Source: Proteiniclasticum ruminis DSM 24773
GTDB lineage: Bacteria; Bacillota; Clostridia; Clostridiales; Clostridiaceae
Assembly (NCBI RefSeq): GCF_000701905.1
Contig: NZ_JNKC01000012.1
Location: 1 to 64,000, forward strand
Reading direction: 5' to 3'
DNA: 64,000 nucleotides
Positions 1-8,113 of the stretch are shown piece after piece (the stretch's first letter is position 1; every line of letters begins with the position of its first letter). Below the pieces are notes generated by a model, which saw only the letters and a program-made list of their open reading frames with translations, was not told where the DNA came from and ran no database searches. The position numbers were made by a program, and so were the translations under genes.

Positions 1-205
<205 letters not shown>

Positions 206-389
206 TTTGAACTAGCTATTCATTACACTAGCTTCTGAACTTCATTTTCATGAAGTTCGCACTTTCTTTTCAGAAAGTGGTTTTTTTGATTTCTCAAAAA
301 GAATTACTTTGGTTTTTTACCTATATTCTGTTTAATTTTCAAAGAACTGTGTTTGTTTGTGTTTGTCGCTTTCATCAGGCGACTTCTAT

Positions 390-418
390 ATAATATCATT
401 CAGGCAAATTAGTGTCAA
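390..418 (-). promoter_or_regulatory. rRNA operon promoter (sigma-A type)
   Basis: On the minus strand a perfect -35 TTGACA (413-418) is separated by exactly 17 bp from a -10 TATTAT (390-395). It points into the 16S gene about 185 bp downstream. The leader between them (206-389) holds short hairpins and no ORF, as expected for an rRNA leader. The stretch 419-732 to the right is AT-rich and I see no gene in it. Confidence 0.85.
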
Positions 419-732
419 CAGGTTTTTTCGTTTTTTTTAGGAAAATGTTCATTTTTTCTGGAGTTCAGTTGATACTCCTTGAAACTCAATTGAGTTGATC
501 ACTGACATTTTCTTCTGTATTCTAAAAACTTGTCTGATAACTCACCTCAAAGCATACTCATCTGTAGAAAACACCACAAAAGAATACTTTGAAGTACTTG
601 TAATTATACAACAAATCATCAAAGAAACAAGTAGCACACTTCATGATTATTCTCATTTATTTTACATTGTTTTCGACACAAGCCCTCTTCAGTTCATTAT
701 AATAGAGGTAATAAAACTAATTGGAGGTAATT

Positions 733-1296
733 ATGGGAATAGTAACAAAAACAGGGGATCAAGGCACTACCGGAACTCTCGGTGGAAAGAGAATCCCCAA
801 ATCATCTTCCTTAATAGAACTGAACGGACAAATCGATGAAGTGAACGCTTCACTTGGATATTTGAACTCCCTTATAGAAGAAGGAAAAGCTTTTGATAAA
901 AAACAAGAGCTAATGGAATTCATCCGTTTCATTCAAAACGGACTCTATAACCTAGGAACAGAAATTTCTTCCGGATTTACTATTGTCAGATTCAATGAAA
1001 CTCACCCAGCCATGCTGGAAGCGAAAATTGATGAACTCACTGCTCTGATGCCACCCCAGACTAAATTCATACTTTTCTCTGGTGCAAAAGAAGCAACCTA
1101 TGCTCACGTGGTCCGCTCTGTATCCAGAAGATGTGAGAGACAATTCGTACGGTATTTGCTAGAAGAAAATATTGATCCTTTTCCTCAATGTTATAAATTC
1201 TTGAACAGACTTTCTGATTATCTATTTACTGTTGCCAGATTCCTAAACCAGGAGCTAGGTGGAGAAGAGATTGAAACCTCTCCTTGGAATAGCTAA
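733..1296 (+). CDS. pduO: ATP:cob(I)alamin adenosyltransferase, PduO type
   Basis: A 187-residue protein of usual length for PduO-type corrinoid adenosyltransferases, which transfer the 5'-deoxyadenosyl group of ATP to cob(I)alamin in the cytosol to make adenosylcobalamin. Visible family motifs are the N-terminal ATP-binding GDQGTT (about residue 8), a basic RSVSRRCER helix (about 130) and the C-terminal NRLSDYLF (about 160). The start is the ATG eight bases after GGAGG; an in-frame TTG at 721 lies inside the ribosome binding site and is rejected. A TATAAT at 698-703 is a candidate -10, but its -35 is weak. The gene stands alone, ended by the hairpin at 1459-1507. No B12-dependent enzyme is present nearby, so its client is elsewhere. 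Confidence 0.93.
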   Translation: MGIVTKTGDQGTTGTLGGKRIPKSSSLIELNGQIDEVNASLGYLNSLIEEGKAFDKKQELMEFIRFIQNGLYNLGTEISSGFTIVRFNETHPAMLEAKIDELTALMPPQTKFILFSGAKEATYAHVVRSVSRRCERQFVRYLLEENIDPFPQCYKFLNRLSDYLFTVARFLNQELGGEEIETSPWNS

Positions 1297-1458
1297 TCTA
1301 CTTTAAGTCAGACTATTGTATAGACTTTCATGCCTTCATCACTAATCTCGTATTCACGCCTTGATTCTTCTTTGTTTTCGCCTTCAATTTTTGTTTGGCA
1401 TTAAACGAGACTTCTTATGGGTATGAGTATAATTTCCAGCCTTTTTCTTTCCTGCACG

Positions 1459-1507
1459 AAAAGGAGCAGCTGCAAAACTAGGTCTAGTTTTGCAGCTGCT
1501 CCTTTTT
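1459..1507 (+). terminator. Rho-independent terminator, probably bidirectional
   Basis: A very long, nearly perfect stem of about 20 bp (AAGGAGCAGCTGC... pairing with ...GCAGCTGCTCCTT) around 1482, preceded by A residues and followed by TTTTT. It closes the adenosyltransferase gene and could also stop leftward transcription. Confidence 0.85.
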
Positions 1508-1528
1508 CATATTTTATACTTGCTTCAC

Positions 1529-1570
1529 CAAAAAAAGAGATAGAACCCGTATAGTACTCCATCTCTTTTC
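1529..1570 (-). terminator. Terminator of the MurE-like gene
   Basis: On the minus strand AAAGAGAT pairs with ATCTCTTT and is followed by a run of T. It sits about 55 bases after the stop of the MurE-like gene. Confidence 0.65.
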
Positions 1571-1626
1571 TCAAGGAGCTCCTTCATAACAGCTCCGCTC
1601 TATTTTAATCTACCCTGAAACCTGAA

Positions 1627-3114
1627 TTAAGATTCCCTGTTTCTTCTTACAACTTCCACCATTTCAATATAAGTTTTTTCGTCACTGTATGGGACTTTTT
1701 TCCCGCAAACAAGATTATATGTTTCATGCCCCTTACCTGCAAGGACAATCGCATCTCCCCTCTGCGCTAAAGTAAGCGCAAGTAGTACCGCTTTTCTTCT
1801 GTCTACTTCAATATATACCTCCGAAGCCCCATCCTTCATATACTCCGCCATCTCTTTAGTAATCTGAAGAGGATCTTCTCTATCCTGGTTATCTTCAGTA
1901 AGAATTGTAATGTCACAGTACTCTGCTGCGACTTCAGCTAATTCTCTTCGTCTTTCCTTCGTCCTATTCCCGACAGATCCAACTACAAGAATTATTTTTT
2001 GGGGGTTGTAGGATCTCACAGTCCTTAAAAGATTCAACAGAGCAACTCTGTTGTGCGCGTAATCCAAAATCCCAATTACACCATCTAGATTATTCATAAT
2101 TTGAAATCGTCCTGAAGCCTTTACTTCCAGTAAAGCTTTCTTGACATTACCCAATTCTACACCCATCTCAACTGCAACGCTGATTGCAGCTAAGGCATTG
2201 TATAAATTATAAAGACCTGGCTGAGGAAGAAACATAGGCATTGACAATTTTCCATGAACAAAATCAAATTGCGTTCCCATCGTCTCAAGTGTATTTCCTT
2301 CACAAGCATTCAAGCCTCTATAGAAACCCTCTGTTTTTAAAGAAAAAGTCTTCAGTTCTCCCACTGTGACAGATTTCATGAAATCCGCATACTCATCATC
2401 ATTATTAATGATGGAAATCTCAGCCATCTGAAAAAGCTTCGCTTTACTATCTCGATAATGTTCAAAGTTTGGATGCTCTTTTTCGCCAATATGGTCAGGA
2501 GTCAAATTGAGAAAAACACCATATTTAAAGTGGATATCATCCACTCGATGCATCATGAGTCCCCCAGAAGAAACCTCCATGACGACTGTATCTATCCCCT
2601 GGTTATAGATATCTCTAAGAATTCTTTGAAGCTCATAACTTTCTGGCGTAGTATTAGCAGTGTCTTCCATAACATTTCCGTAAAATACACCTACAGTTCC
2701 AATGAGACCGCAAGGGTTCCCGTTAGACTCCAATATATCCCTAATGTAATGAGAGACTGTGGTCTTGCCCTTTGTGCCTGTCACACCTATGATTGTCATA
2801 TTTTTAGAGGGATGACTATAAAAATTCGCTGACATTCGAGAAAGAGCCTTACGAGAGTTCTTTACAACGAACACAACAGCATCGTCAGGGAGATCCACAT
2901 TCTTCTCTACAACAAAAACCCTAGCTCCTTTTTCATATGCATTCATTACGAAGTCATGGCCATCCACATCAAGTCCTGTCAACGCAACAAATACTTTCTG
3001 TATCCCCGCTTTTCTGGAATCATACACCAGCTCTTCTATTTCCATATCAGCGGTTTCTTTATACAATTCATCATCAATTAAGTCGATGCCATCCAATAGT
3101 TCTAAAATCCGCAT
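1627..3114 (-). CDS. murE: MurE-family ligase (UDP-MurNAc-tripeptide synthetase-like), atypical
   Basis: A 495-residue Mur ligase. MurE adds the third amino acid to UDP-MurNAc-L-Ala-D-Glu in cytosolic peptidoglycan precursor synthesis. Seen: N-terminal uridine-binding domain with YDSRKA (about 31), ATP-binding TGTKGKTT (112-119), NTTPES (154-159), GRFQIM (335-340), DYAHN (351-355) and a GSVGNRTKERR segment (379-389). Two positions are unusual: the amino-acid specificity motif, DNPR in diaminopimelate-adding enzymes, reads DNQD (408-411), and the common EVSSHAL reads EVSSGGL (about 181). The start is uncertain: this ATG gives the family's normal N-terminus but lacks a well-spaced ribosome binding site, and the frame is open 23 codons further up. 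It stands apart from any dcw cluster, so it may be an accessory MurE with a different amino acid, or the sole MurE of a lineage with unusual crosslinking. Confidence 0.82.
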   Translation of the reverse strand: MRILELLDGIDLIDDELYKETADMEIEELVYDSRKAGIQKVFVALTGLDVDGHDFVMNAYEKGARVFVVEKNVDLPDDAVVFVVKNSRKALSRMSANFYSHPSKNMTIIGVTGTKGKTTVSHYIRDILESNGNPCGLIGTVGVFYGNVMEDTANTTPESYELQRILRDIYNQGIDTVVMEVSSGGLMMHRVDDIHFKYGVFLNLTPDHIGEKEHPNFEHYRDSKAKLFQMAEISIINNDDEYADFMKSVTVGELKTFSLKTEGFYRGLNACEGNTLETMGTQFDFVHGKLSMPMFLPQPGLYNLYNALAAISVAVEMGVELGNVKKALLEVKASGRFQIMNNLDGVIGILDYAHNRVALLNLLRTVRSYNPQKIILVVGSVGNRTKERRRELAEVAAEYCDITILTEDNQDREDPLQITKEMAEYMKDGASEVYIEVDRRKAVLLALTLAQRGDAIVLAGKGHETYNLVCGKKVPYSDEKTYIEMVEVVRRNRES

Positions 3115-3357
3115 TATATAACTTAGTACCTCACTTTCATTTGAATCAACTTCATTATACATGACTTTTATGGCATTTAACAATCAGGCCAATCTCATCC
3201 ATCGCCTATTGTTGTGTTCATTCACCGATCCCACTCTACTCTGAATTGAAAGGTTTTGGGATTCATCGGTTTGAGAATTTGCCCTGATGTATTCTGACTG
3301 TATCCGATATTCTTCTGATACAGGAGAGAGCAGTCAAAGCTCACATCCACTCTTGCG

Positions 3358-3396
3358 GAAAAAAAGTGACCTCATCCCATTCGGACAAGGTCACTT
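3358..3396 (-). terminator. Terminator of the uracil permease gene
   Basis: On the minus strand AAGTGACCT pairs with AGGTCACTT, ending in seven T residues, about 55 bases after the permease stop. It separates the permease from the MurE-like gene. The rest of 3115-3449 shows no gene. Confidence 0.8.
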
Positions 3397-3449
3397 CGTC
3401 TAAATCTAACTGCATACTTCCAAGTGGAAGTACCAAGCTCCGACTTTTA

Positions 3450-4733
3450 TTATGCTTTCTTTACAAGACCGAACAGACTGTTGAGAATGATACCCACGAC
3501 CGCCGCCAGGCTCAGTCCGCTCAACGCGATGTTGTCTGTCAGTCTGATGGAGAAGAAGGAAGCCATTTCTGCTGGAAGATAAGTTGGTGCCAGTCCGATC
3601 ACTACGATAGCGATCGCTGTAATCACTGTTCTAGCCTCTACTTTCACTTCTTTCTGTTCGAATGCTGATTTTAAAGTTTTTACACCAATCAGAGCAATCA
3701 TAGAGAACAAGATGACACTGATTCCTCCCATGACTGGAGTTGGAATACTTCTAAGAGTTCCTCCAAGTTTACCTACAAATGCCAGAACGATAGCAAACAC
3801 TGCAGCCAGTCTCAGGATCGCAGGATTATAATTCTTCGTGATCGCCAGCACACCTGTGTTTTCGCCATAGGTTGTGTTCGCTGGTCCACCAATGAGCGCA
3901 GCAAATGCAGTTGCAAGACCGTCACCCAGAAGTGTCTTATGTAATCCAGGATTTTTGATGAAATCTTTTCCTACCACCTGACCGTTTGTTGTGATATCTC
4001 CCACGTGTTCCATAAACACCGCAAGTACTACAGGTGCAATAGTTAACACTGCATCCAGATTGAACTTAGGTAAGGTAAAGGTCGGTATTTGAAGGAGCTG
4101 TGCGCTTGTGATGATAGAAAGGTCTACTTGAGACAACGCCAGAGAAACGATATACCCTACCACTACAGCGATGATAATAGAAAGCTGCTTCAGCATTCCT
4201 TTTCCAAAGAGATTCAATGCAAGCGCTGTAAGAAGTGTCGCAGATGCAATAATCAGATTTCCCTGAGCCATGCTATATGCGGTTGGCAGCAGTGTCAGTC
4301 CGATGACCATAATCATAGGTCCTACGACATAGGAAGGAAGAATCTTTTTCAGACTCTCATACTTCACTTTCCTCATAATGAAGGAAGCCAGTACATACAG
4401 AAGACCTGCCACAACAATACCACCTTGCGCATAAGCATAATCCCCACCATTTGCTTCTTTAACGCTGTTGATCACCGCGATAAAGGCAAAGGAAGATCCT
4501 AAAAATACTGGTACTGTTCCACCAGTGACAAAATGAAATATCAGTGTACCGATACCCGCTGTTAGAAGTGCAATGGATGGATTCATTCCAGTCAGCATTG
4601 GAACCAGAACAGTTGCACCAAACATCGCTATGAGATGCTGGAGAGCAAGTATGATGTCTTTTGGTGAAGTCACCTCGAAAAATTTATGTTCCGTTTGAAC
4701 TTCCAGTTTGTTTTTTGCTGTAATTGTTGTCAT
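3450..4733 (-). CDS. uraA: Uracil permease (NCS2 family)
   Basis: A 427-residue integral membrane protein with about 12-14 hydrophobic segments, similar to UraA/PyrP uracil:H+ symporters. The conserved stretch with EHVGDITTNGQVVGKDF and the following GGPANTTYGENTG substrate-site segment are diagnostic of the NCS2 family. The start is the ATG preceded by GGAGG; an upstream in-frame start 11 codons earlier lies within the leader and is rejected. The gene is monocistronic: its promoter and a PyrR attenuator lie directly upstream and a terminator lies downstream. The leader strongly supports pyrimidine control and hence uracil rather than xanthine as the substrate. Confidence 0.93.
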   Translation of the reverse strand: MTTITAKNKLEVQTEHKFFEVTSPKDIILALQHLIAMFGATVLVPMLTGMNPSIALLTAGIGTLIFHFVTGGTVPVFLGSSFAFIAVINSVKEANGGDYAYAQGGIVVAGLLYVLASFIMRKVKYESLKKILPSYVVGPMIMVIGLTLLPTAYSMAQGNLIIASATLLTALALNLFGKGMLKQLSIIIAVVVGYIVSLALSQVDLSIITSAQLLQIPTFTLPKFNLDAVLTIAPVVLAVFMEHVGDITTNGQVVGKDFIKNPGLHKTLLGDGLATAFAALIGGPANTTYGENTGVLAITKNYNPAILRLAAVFAIVLAFVGKLGGTLRSIPTPVMGGISVILFSMIALIGVKTLKSAFEQKEVKVEARTVITAIAIVVIGLAPTYLPAEMASFFSIRLTDNIALSGLSLAAVVGIILNSLFGLVKKA

Positions 4734-4785
4734 GTTTTCCTCCTTATTGGGTATCCCTGTACCCATTAATAAAATATAATTGCAT

Positions 4786-4893
4786 AAAAAAACCTCTTGT
4801 CCAAACAGACAAGAGGTATAATAAGCCTACGTATTCTTTGATTCATGCTTACCATCTTCTTGGCCTCTCTGGACCTTGTTAAAGATTTCTTCT
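4786..4893 (-). promoter_or_regulatory. PyrR-binding attenuator leader with terminator
   Basis: In the minus-strand transcript, GGTCCAGAGAGGCC (about 4863-4876) matches the PyrR RNA-binding loop known from Bacillus pyr leaders. It is followed by an intrinsic terminator, CCTCTTGTC pairing with GACAAGAGG (4793-4816), and seven T residues (4786-4792). Established model: PyrR with UMP/UTP binds the loop and favours termination, lowering permease expression when pyrimidines are plentiful. The pyrR gene is not in this window. Confidence 0.9.
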
Positions 4894-4898
4894 AAAGA

Positions 4899-4927
4899 AG
4901 TATAGCACATGGAGTCTTATTCATCAA
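4899..4927 (-). promoter_or_regulatory. Promoter of the uracil permease gene
   Basis: Minus-strand -35 TTGATG (4922-4927), 17-bp spacer, -10 TATACT (4899-4904). The transcript would begin a few bases before the PyrR-binding loop. Confidence 0.75.
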
Positions 4928-4992
4928 GAGTAAATTCAAACTAATCCTATACTTTCCATTACAGCTTATTCCAACGCTTTTTTATCCTTACT

Positions 4993-6246
4993 TTACTCTT
5001 CACCTGAGGTCAGCGCAGAAAAATCACGGAAAAACTCCGGATAGGATTTATTTACTGCTTCATATCCTAAGATCTTCACCGGCCCTTCACACCTTAAGGA
5101 AGCCACCGCACTGGCCATGACAATACGATGATCATGATAAGTATCAACGGTTCCTCCTCGAAGCATTTCGCAGCCTTCTATCACAATATCATCACCATCC
5201 AGCTCCGCCCGCCCTCCTAGAGAACGGATCAGCTCAATGGTGGACTCGATACGGTTGGACTCTTTGTAACGGAGTCTTCTGCAGTTTTTAAGCTTTCCGC
5301 CACCCTTCGAAAGTGCTAGAAGCACCCCAAGAACCGGTGTCAGATCCGGAATGTCAGAGATTTCCACTTCTATACCATGAAGTTCAGATTTCCTTACCTT
5401 ATATCCATCCTCAGTACGAAGTGCTTCTGCTCCCATTTTCTCAAGGATATTCACAATTTCCCGATCTCCCTGAACAGAGTCATGAGAAAGCCCTTTTATA
5501 TGCGCCTCTCCTGCAAGAGCTGCTGCCGCCATAAAGAAAGCCCCTTGAGAGAAATCCCCTTCCACTTCATAATCTCTTGCTGTATAACTCTGATTTCCTC
5601 TAACAAAGAAGGTGTTTCCTTCCCGCTCCACAAATACCCCGAACTCTTCCATGACACGAAGTGTCATGGCTACATAACCTGCACTTTCAAGGTTTCCAGT
5701 TACCGTCAGCGTACTGTCACCGTCCAGCAAAGGCAGAACAAAGAGCATCCCGGAAATAAACTGAGAGCTCACATCCCCTCTCATGGAGAAATGTCCAGGT
5801 AATAGCTTCCCTTTTACCACAAGACTTTCCATACTGTCCCGGTAAAGAGTCACATCCAGTTCCTCAAAAAGTTCCTCATATACAGTCAGTGGTCTCTTCA
5901 TGAGATTTGTGCTTCCTCTGAACTCATACACTTCATCAAAAAGCAACGTGATGGGAATGAAAAAACGAAGGGTTGAACCAGACTCTTCCGGTTTCAGAAC
6001 ACGGTCCCGCCTGTTCCCGAATCCTCTGGCATCCATGTGTACTTCTTTTTCACGAATAAAGAAATCCACGCCCAAATCTTCCAGACATTTCAGAGTCGAC
6101 ATAATGTCCATGGATAGATCCACCGGATAGACAACACCCTTCCCTCTAGAAAGCGCTAAGGCGATCAGTGCTCTATGGGCATAGGACTTAGACGGCGGCA
6201 CTGTGATCTCCCCCTGAACAGATTTTGCATTCAGCTCTTTAATCAC
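4993..6246 (-). CDS. aroA: 3-phosphoshikimate 1-carboxyvinyltransferase (EPSP synthase)
   Basis: A 417-residue enzyme of normal length that joins shikimate-3-phosphate and PEP in the sixth step of the shikimate pathway, in the cytosol. Seen: PSKSYAHRAL (18-27, substrate-binding Lys and Ser), ESGSTLRF (88-95), DIPDLTPVLG around residue 300 with the catalytic Asp, RYKESNR around 325 and the C-terminal DHRIVM. The start is GTG with an AAAGGGGGA ribosome binding site. It follows the M29 aminopeptidase gene by only 31 bases and is probably cotranscribed with it. No other aro genes are adjacent, which is unusual but not rare in Clostridia. Confidence 0.95.
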   Translation of the reverse strand: MIKELNAKSVQGEITVPPSKSYAHRALIALALSRGKGVVYPVDLSMDIMSTLKCLEDLGVDFFIREKEVHMDARGFGNRRDRVLKPEESGSTLRFFIPITLLFDEVYEFRGSTNLMKRPLTVYEELFEELDVTLYRDSMESLVVKGKLLPGHFSMRGDVSSQFISGMLFVLPLLDGDSTLTVTGNLESAGYVAMTLRVMEEFGVFVEREGNTFFVRGNQSYTARDYEVEGDFSQGAFFMAAAALAGEAHIKGLSHDSVQGDREIVNILEKMGAEALRTEDGYKVRKSELHGIEVEISDIPDLTPVLGVLLALSKGGGKLKNCRRLRYKESNRIESTIELIRSLGGRAELDGDDIVIEGCEMLRGGTVDTYHDHRIVMASAVASLRCEGPVKILGYEAVNKSYPEFFRDFSALTSGEE

Positions 6247-6277
6247 CTAAATTCCCCCTTTCTTTTGTGCAGCTTTT

Positions 6278-7411
6278 TTACAGACTCTTCTCGAAACGTT
6301 CCAGCACTTCCGTTAGGAATTGTCCATTTTCATGGAAAAGTTCTCCATCGGCATAAATCCGTCCTGTTTTACGAAGCTCGCCAATCATATCCCAATGAAT
6401 GACACTTCTGTTCATCCCTCCAGCTTCTGGAAAAGAGTCTCCAATGGCCATATGGAAGGTTCCGCCTATCTTCTCATCAAAGAGGATATTTTTTGTGATG
6501 TTCTTAATGCCATAATTGGTTCCAATGGCCAGCTCTCCGAAGGTTCGCGCTCCTTCATCTGTATCCAGGATGGTCATGAGAAGCTCTTCTCCTTTTTCTG
6601 CAGAAGCTTTTACAATTCTTCCTTTTTCAATCTCCAATCTGATTCCTTGAATTTCTTTTCCTGCATAGATCAGCGGGAACTCAAAATAAACATGTCCATT
6701 CACCGAATCCTCCACTGGAGAAGTGAAAATCTCTCCATCCGGAAAATTCACCTGGCCATCACAGTTGATCCAGACTCTGCCGTCCACACTTGCTGTGACA
6801 TCCGTCTCTTCTGACACAATTCTGATTGTCTTCTTAGTATTGAGATAGGCAATCCAGCGGTCCTGCTCCTTTGAGATTTTTGTCCACTCGGCCACAGGAT
6901 CCTCTTCGAATAAAAGTCCTGCACCGTAGACAAAATCCTCATACTCTTCCAGGCTCATGCCCGCTTCCTGAGCATCTCCCATTGCTGGAAATTGAGTGCC
7001 GCACCATCTTAATGATCCATCTCCCATACGCTCTGAATAAAGCTTTCTCCAACCTTTAGCCCCGATAGAGGAGAACTTCACTTGATCCGGATGAATATTC
7101 GTCCCGAATTTCGGATTTCTTGACCCCCATGCAGTCAGCCATACATCCGCCTTGGCAAGAAGAGTTTCATTAAGAAGATTCCCCTCCCGAAGCTGCTCTT
7201 CAGTGGACTCTTTTAAAATCACTTCCTGGATTTCATCTGACGTAAGTACAACCTCAACATGACCTCCTGCTTTCACCGCTTCCCTTGCCACAGCCTTTGC
7301 CCAAGGTGTTGCTACCTCGTCACAGCGTATGTACACAAAGTCTCCTGGTGTCACTTTCGTGGAGTACTTCACCAAAAGTTTCGCCAATTTTTCAAGTCTT
7401 TCATCTCTCAT
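6278..7411 (-). CDS. Aminopeptidase, M29 family
   Basis: A 377-residue metallo-aminopeptidase of the AmpS/PepS (M29) family, which removes N-terminal residues from peptides in the cytosol. The family shape is clear: an N-terminal Rossmann-like half with KVTPGDFVYIRCDE, and a C-terminal catalytic half with GTNYGIKN, FHMAIGDSFPEAGG and the terminal IHWDMI, which carry the usual Glu/His/Asp metal ligands. It is somewhat shorter than the roughly 410 residues typical of the family. It lies upstream of aroA in the same direction with a 31-base gap. No strong promoter was seen in the 200 bases before it. Confidence 0.9.
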   Translation of the reverse strand: MRDERLEKLAKLLVKYSTKVTPGDFVYIRCDEVATPWAKAVAREAVKAGGHVEVVLTSDEIQEVILKESTEEQLREGNLLNETLLAKADVWLTAWGSRNPKFGTNIHPDQVKFSSIGAKGWRKLYSERMGDGSLRWCGTQFPAMGDAQEAGMSLEEYEDFVYGAGLLFEEDPVAEWTKISKEQDRWIAYLNTKKTIRIVSEETDVTASVDGRVWINCDGQVNFPDGEIFTSPVEDSVNGHVYFEFPLIYAGKEIQGIRLEIEKGRIVKASAEKGEELLMTILDTDEGARTFGELAIGTNYGIKNITKNILFDEKIGGTFHMAIGDSFPEAGGMNRSVIHWDMIGELRKTGRIYADGELFHENGQFLTEVLERFEKSL

Positions 7412-7612
7412 CGTTTTTCACTCCAATGCTTCTGTTTTCTCCATTATACATCAGAGTGCTTCCACATCCTAGAAAAGAAACATTTCCAGAGCCTCCCTGC
7501 GTTCATGCAAAATTCTTGCCAGGTCCGTAGAAACGTTAAGACAATATTCAAAGTTCTCCCTTATAATAAAAGAAGAGGCTCATGCGGATGCACTTGCCTC
7601 AAAAAGAACAAT

Positions 7613-7639
7613 AAAAAAATCCGGTAAATCTACCGGATT
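7613..7639 (-). terminator. Terminator of the first tRNA-Lys
   Basis: AATCCGGTA (7618-7626), loop AATC and TACCGGATT (7631-7639), followed on the minus strand by a T run (7613-7619). It begins five bases after the tRNA's CCA. Confidence 0.85.
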
Positions 7640-7643
7640 CAAA

Positions 7644-7719
7644 TGGTGGTCGATCAGGGGTTCGAACCCTGGGCCCTACGATTAAGAGTCGCATGCTCTA
7701 CCAGCTGAGCTAATCAACC
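7644..7719 (-). tRNA. tRNA-Lys (anticodon CTT)
   Basis: A 76-nt cloverleaf on the minus strand: acceptor GGTTGAT pairing with ATCGACC (one T-G pair), D-arm TAGCTCAGCTGGTAGAGCA, anticodon loop CTCTTAA giving CTT, T-arm with GGTTCGAACC and an encoded CCA end. It has its own promoter and terminator. Confidence 0.97.
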
Positions 7720-7737
7720 ATATAAACAACAAAAATT

Positions 7738-7766
7738 ATTATATCGGGTATAGGATGCACTGTCAA
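7738..7766 (-). promoter_or_regulatory. Consensus promoter for the first tRNA-Lys
   Basis: Minus-strand TTGACA (7761-7766), 17-bp spacer and TATAAT (7738-7743): a perfect sigma-A promoter immediately before the tRNA. Confidence 0.9.
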
Positions 7767-7830
7767 TATCTTTTTAAAAATAATTTCAGCGACTTCTGAA
7801 CGCCTTGTCGATAACAGGCAGAATCAGAAT

Positions 7831-7856
7831 AAAAAATCCGGTGTATACACCGGATT
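7831..7856 (-). terminator. Terminator of the second tRNA-Lys
   Basis: A perfect 22-nt palindrome, AATCCGGTGTA/TACACCGGATT (7835-7856), followed on the minus strand by Ts. It ends just before the -35 of the next tRNA unit. Confidence 0.85.
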
Positions 7857-7859
7857 TAA

Positions 7860-7935
7860 TGGTGGTCGATCAGGGGTTCGAACCCTGGGCCCTACGATTA
7901 AGAGTCGCATGCTCTACCAGCTGAGCTAATCAACC
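7860..7935 (-). tRNA. tRNA-Lys (anticodon CTT), second copy
   Basis: A 76-nt copy that looks identical in its mature sequence to the tRNA at 7644-7719, including anticodon CTT and an encoded CCA. The flanks (promoter, terminator stem) differ in detail, so this is a duplicated unit in which flanks have diverged while the tRNA stayed the same. Confidence 0.97.
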
Positions 7936-7954
7936 TTGTTTACTGACAAAGATT

Positions 7955-7983
7955 ATTATACTTATTCTACTGTTTTCTGTCAA
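7955..7983 (-). promoter_or_regulatory. Consensus promoter for the second tRNA-Lys
   Basis: Minus-strand TTGACA (7978-7983), 17-bp spacer, TATAAT (7955-7960). Same perfect architecture as the first unit with an unrelated spacer. Confidence 0.9.
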
Positions 7984-8113
7984 TAGAAGAATAGGATTTT
8001 CTTGTTCTTACCACACTCCCGCTCTTTCACAATCAGGTCTACCCTACTCCATTTCCACTGAATTTCAAGGAGTTCTGGTTCTGGAGATGAACATAATTTA
8101 GGAGGTAATCTTA

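Noticed and set aside
495-839. Open frame of 114 codons overlapping the adenosyltransferase start
   Set aside because: It overlaps the real gene in another frame and spans the AT-rich intergenic region without a start signal.
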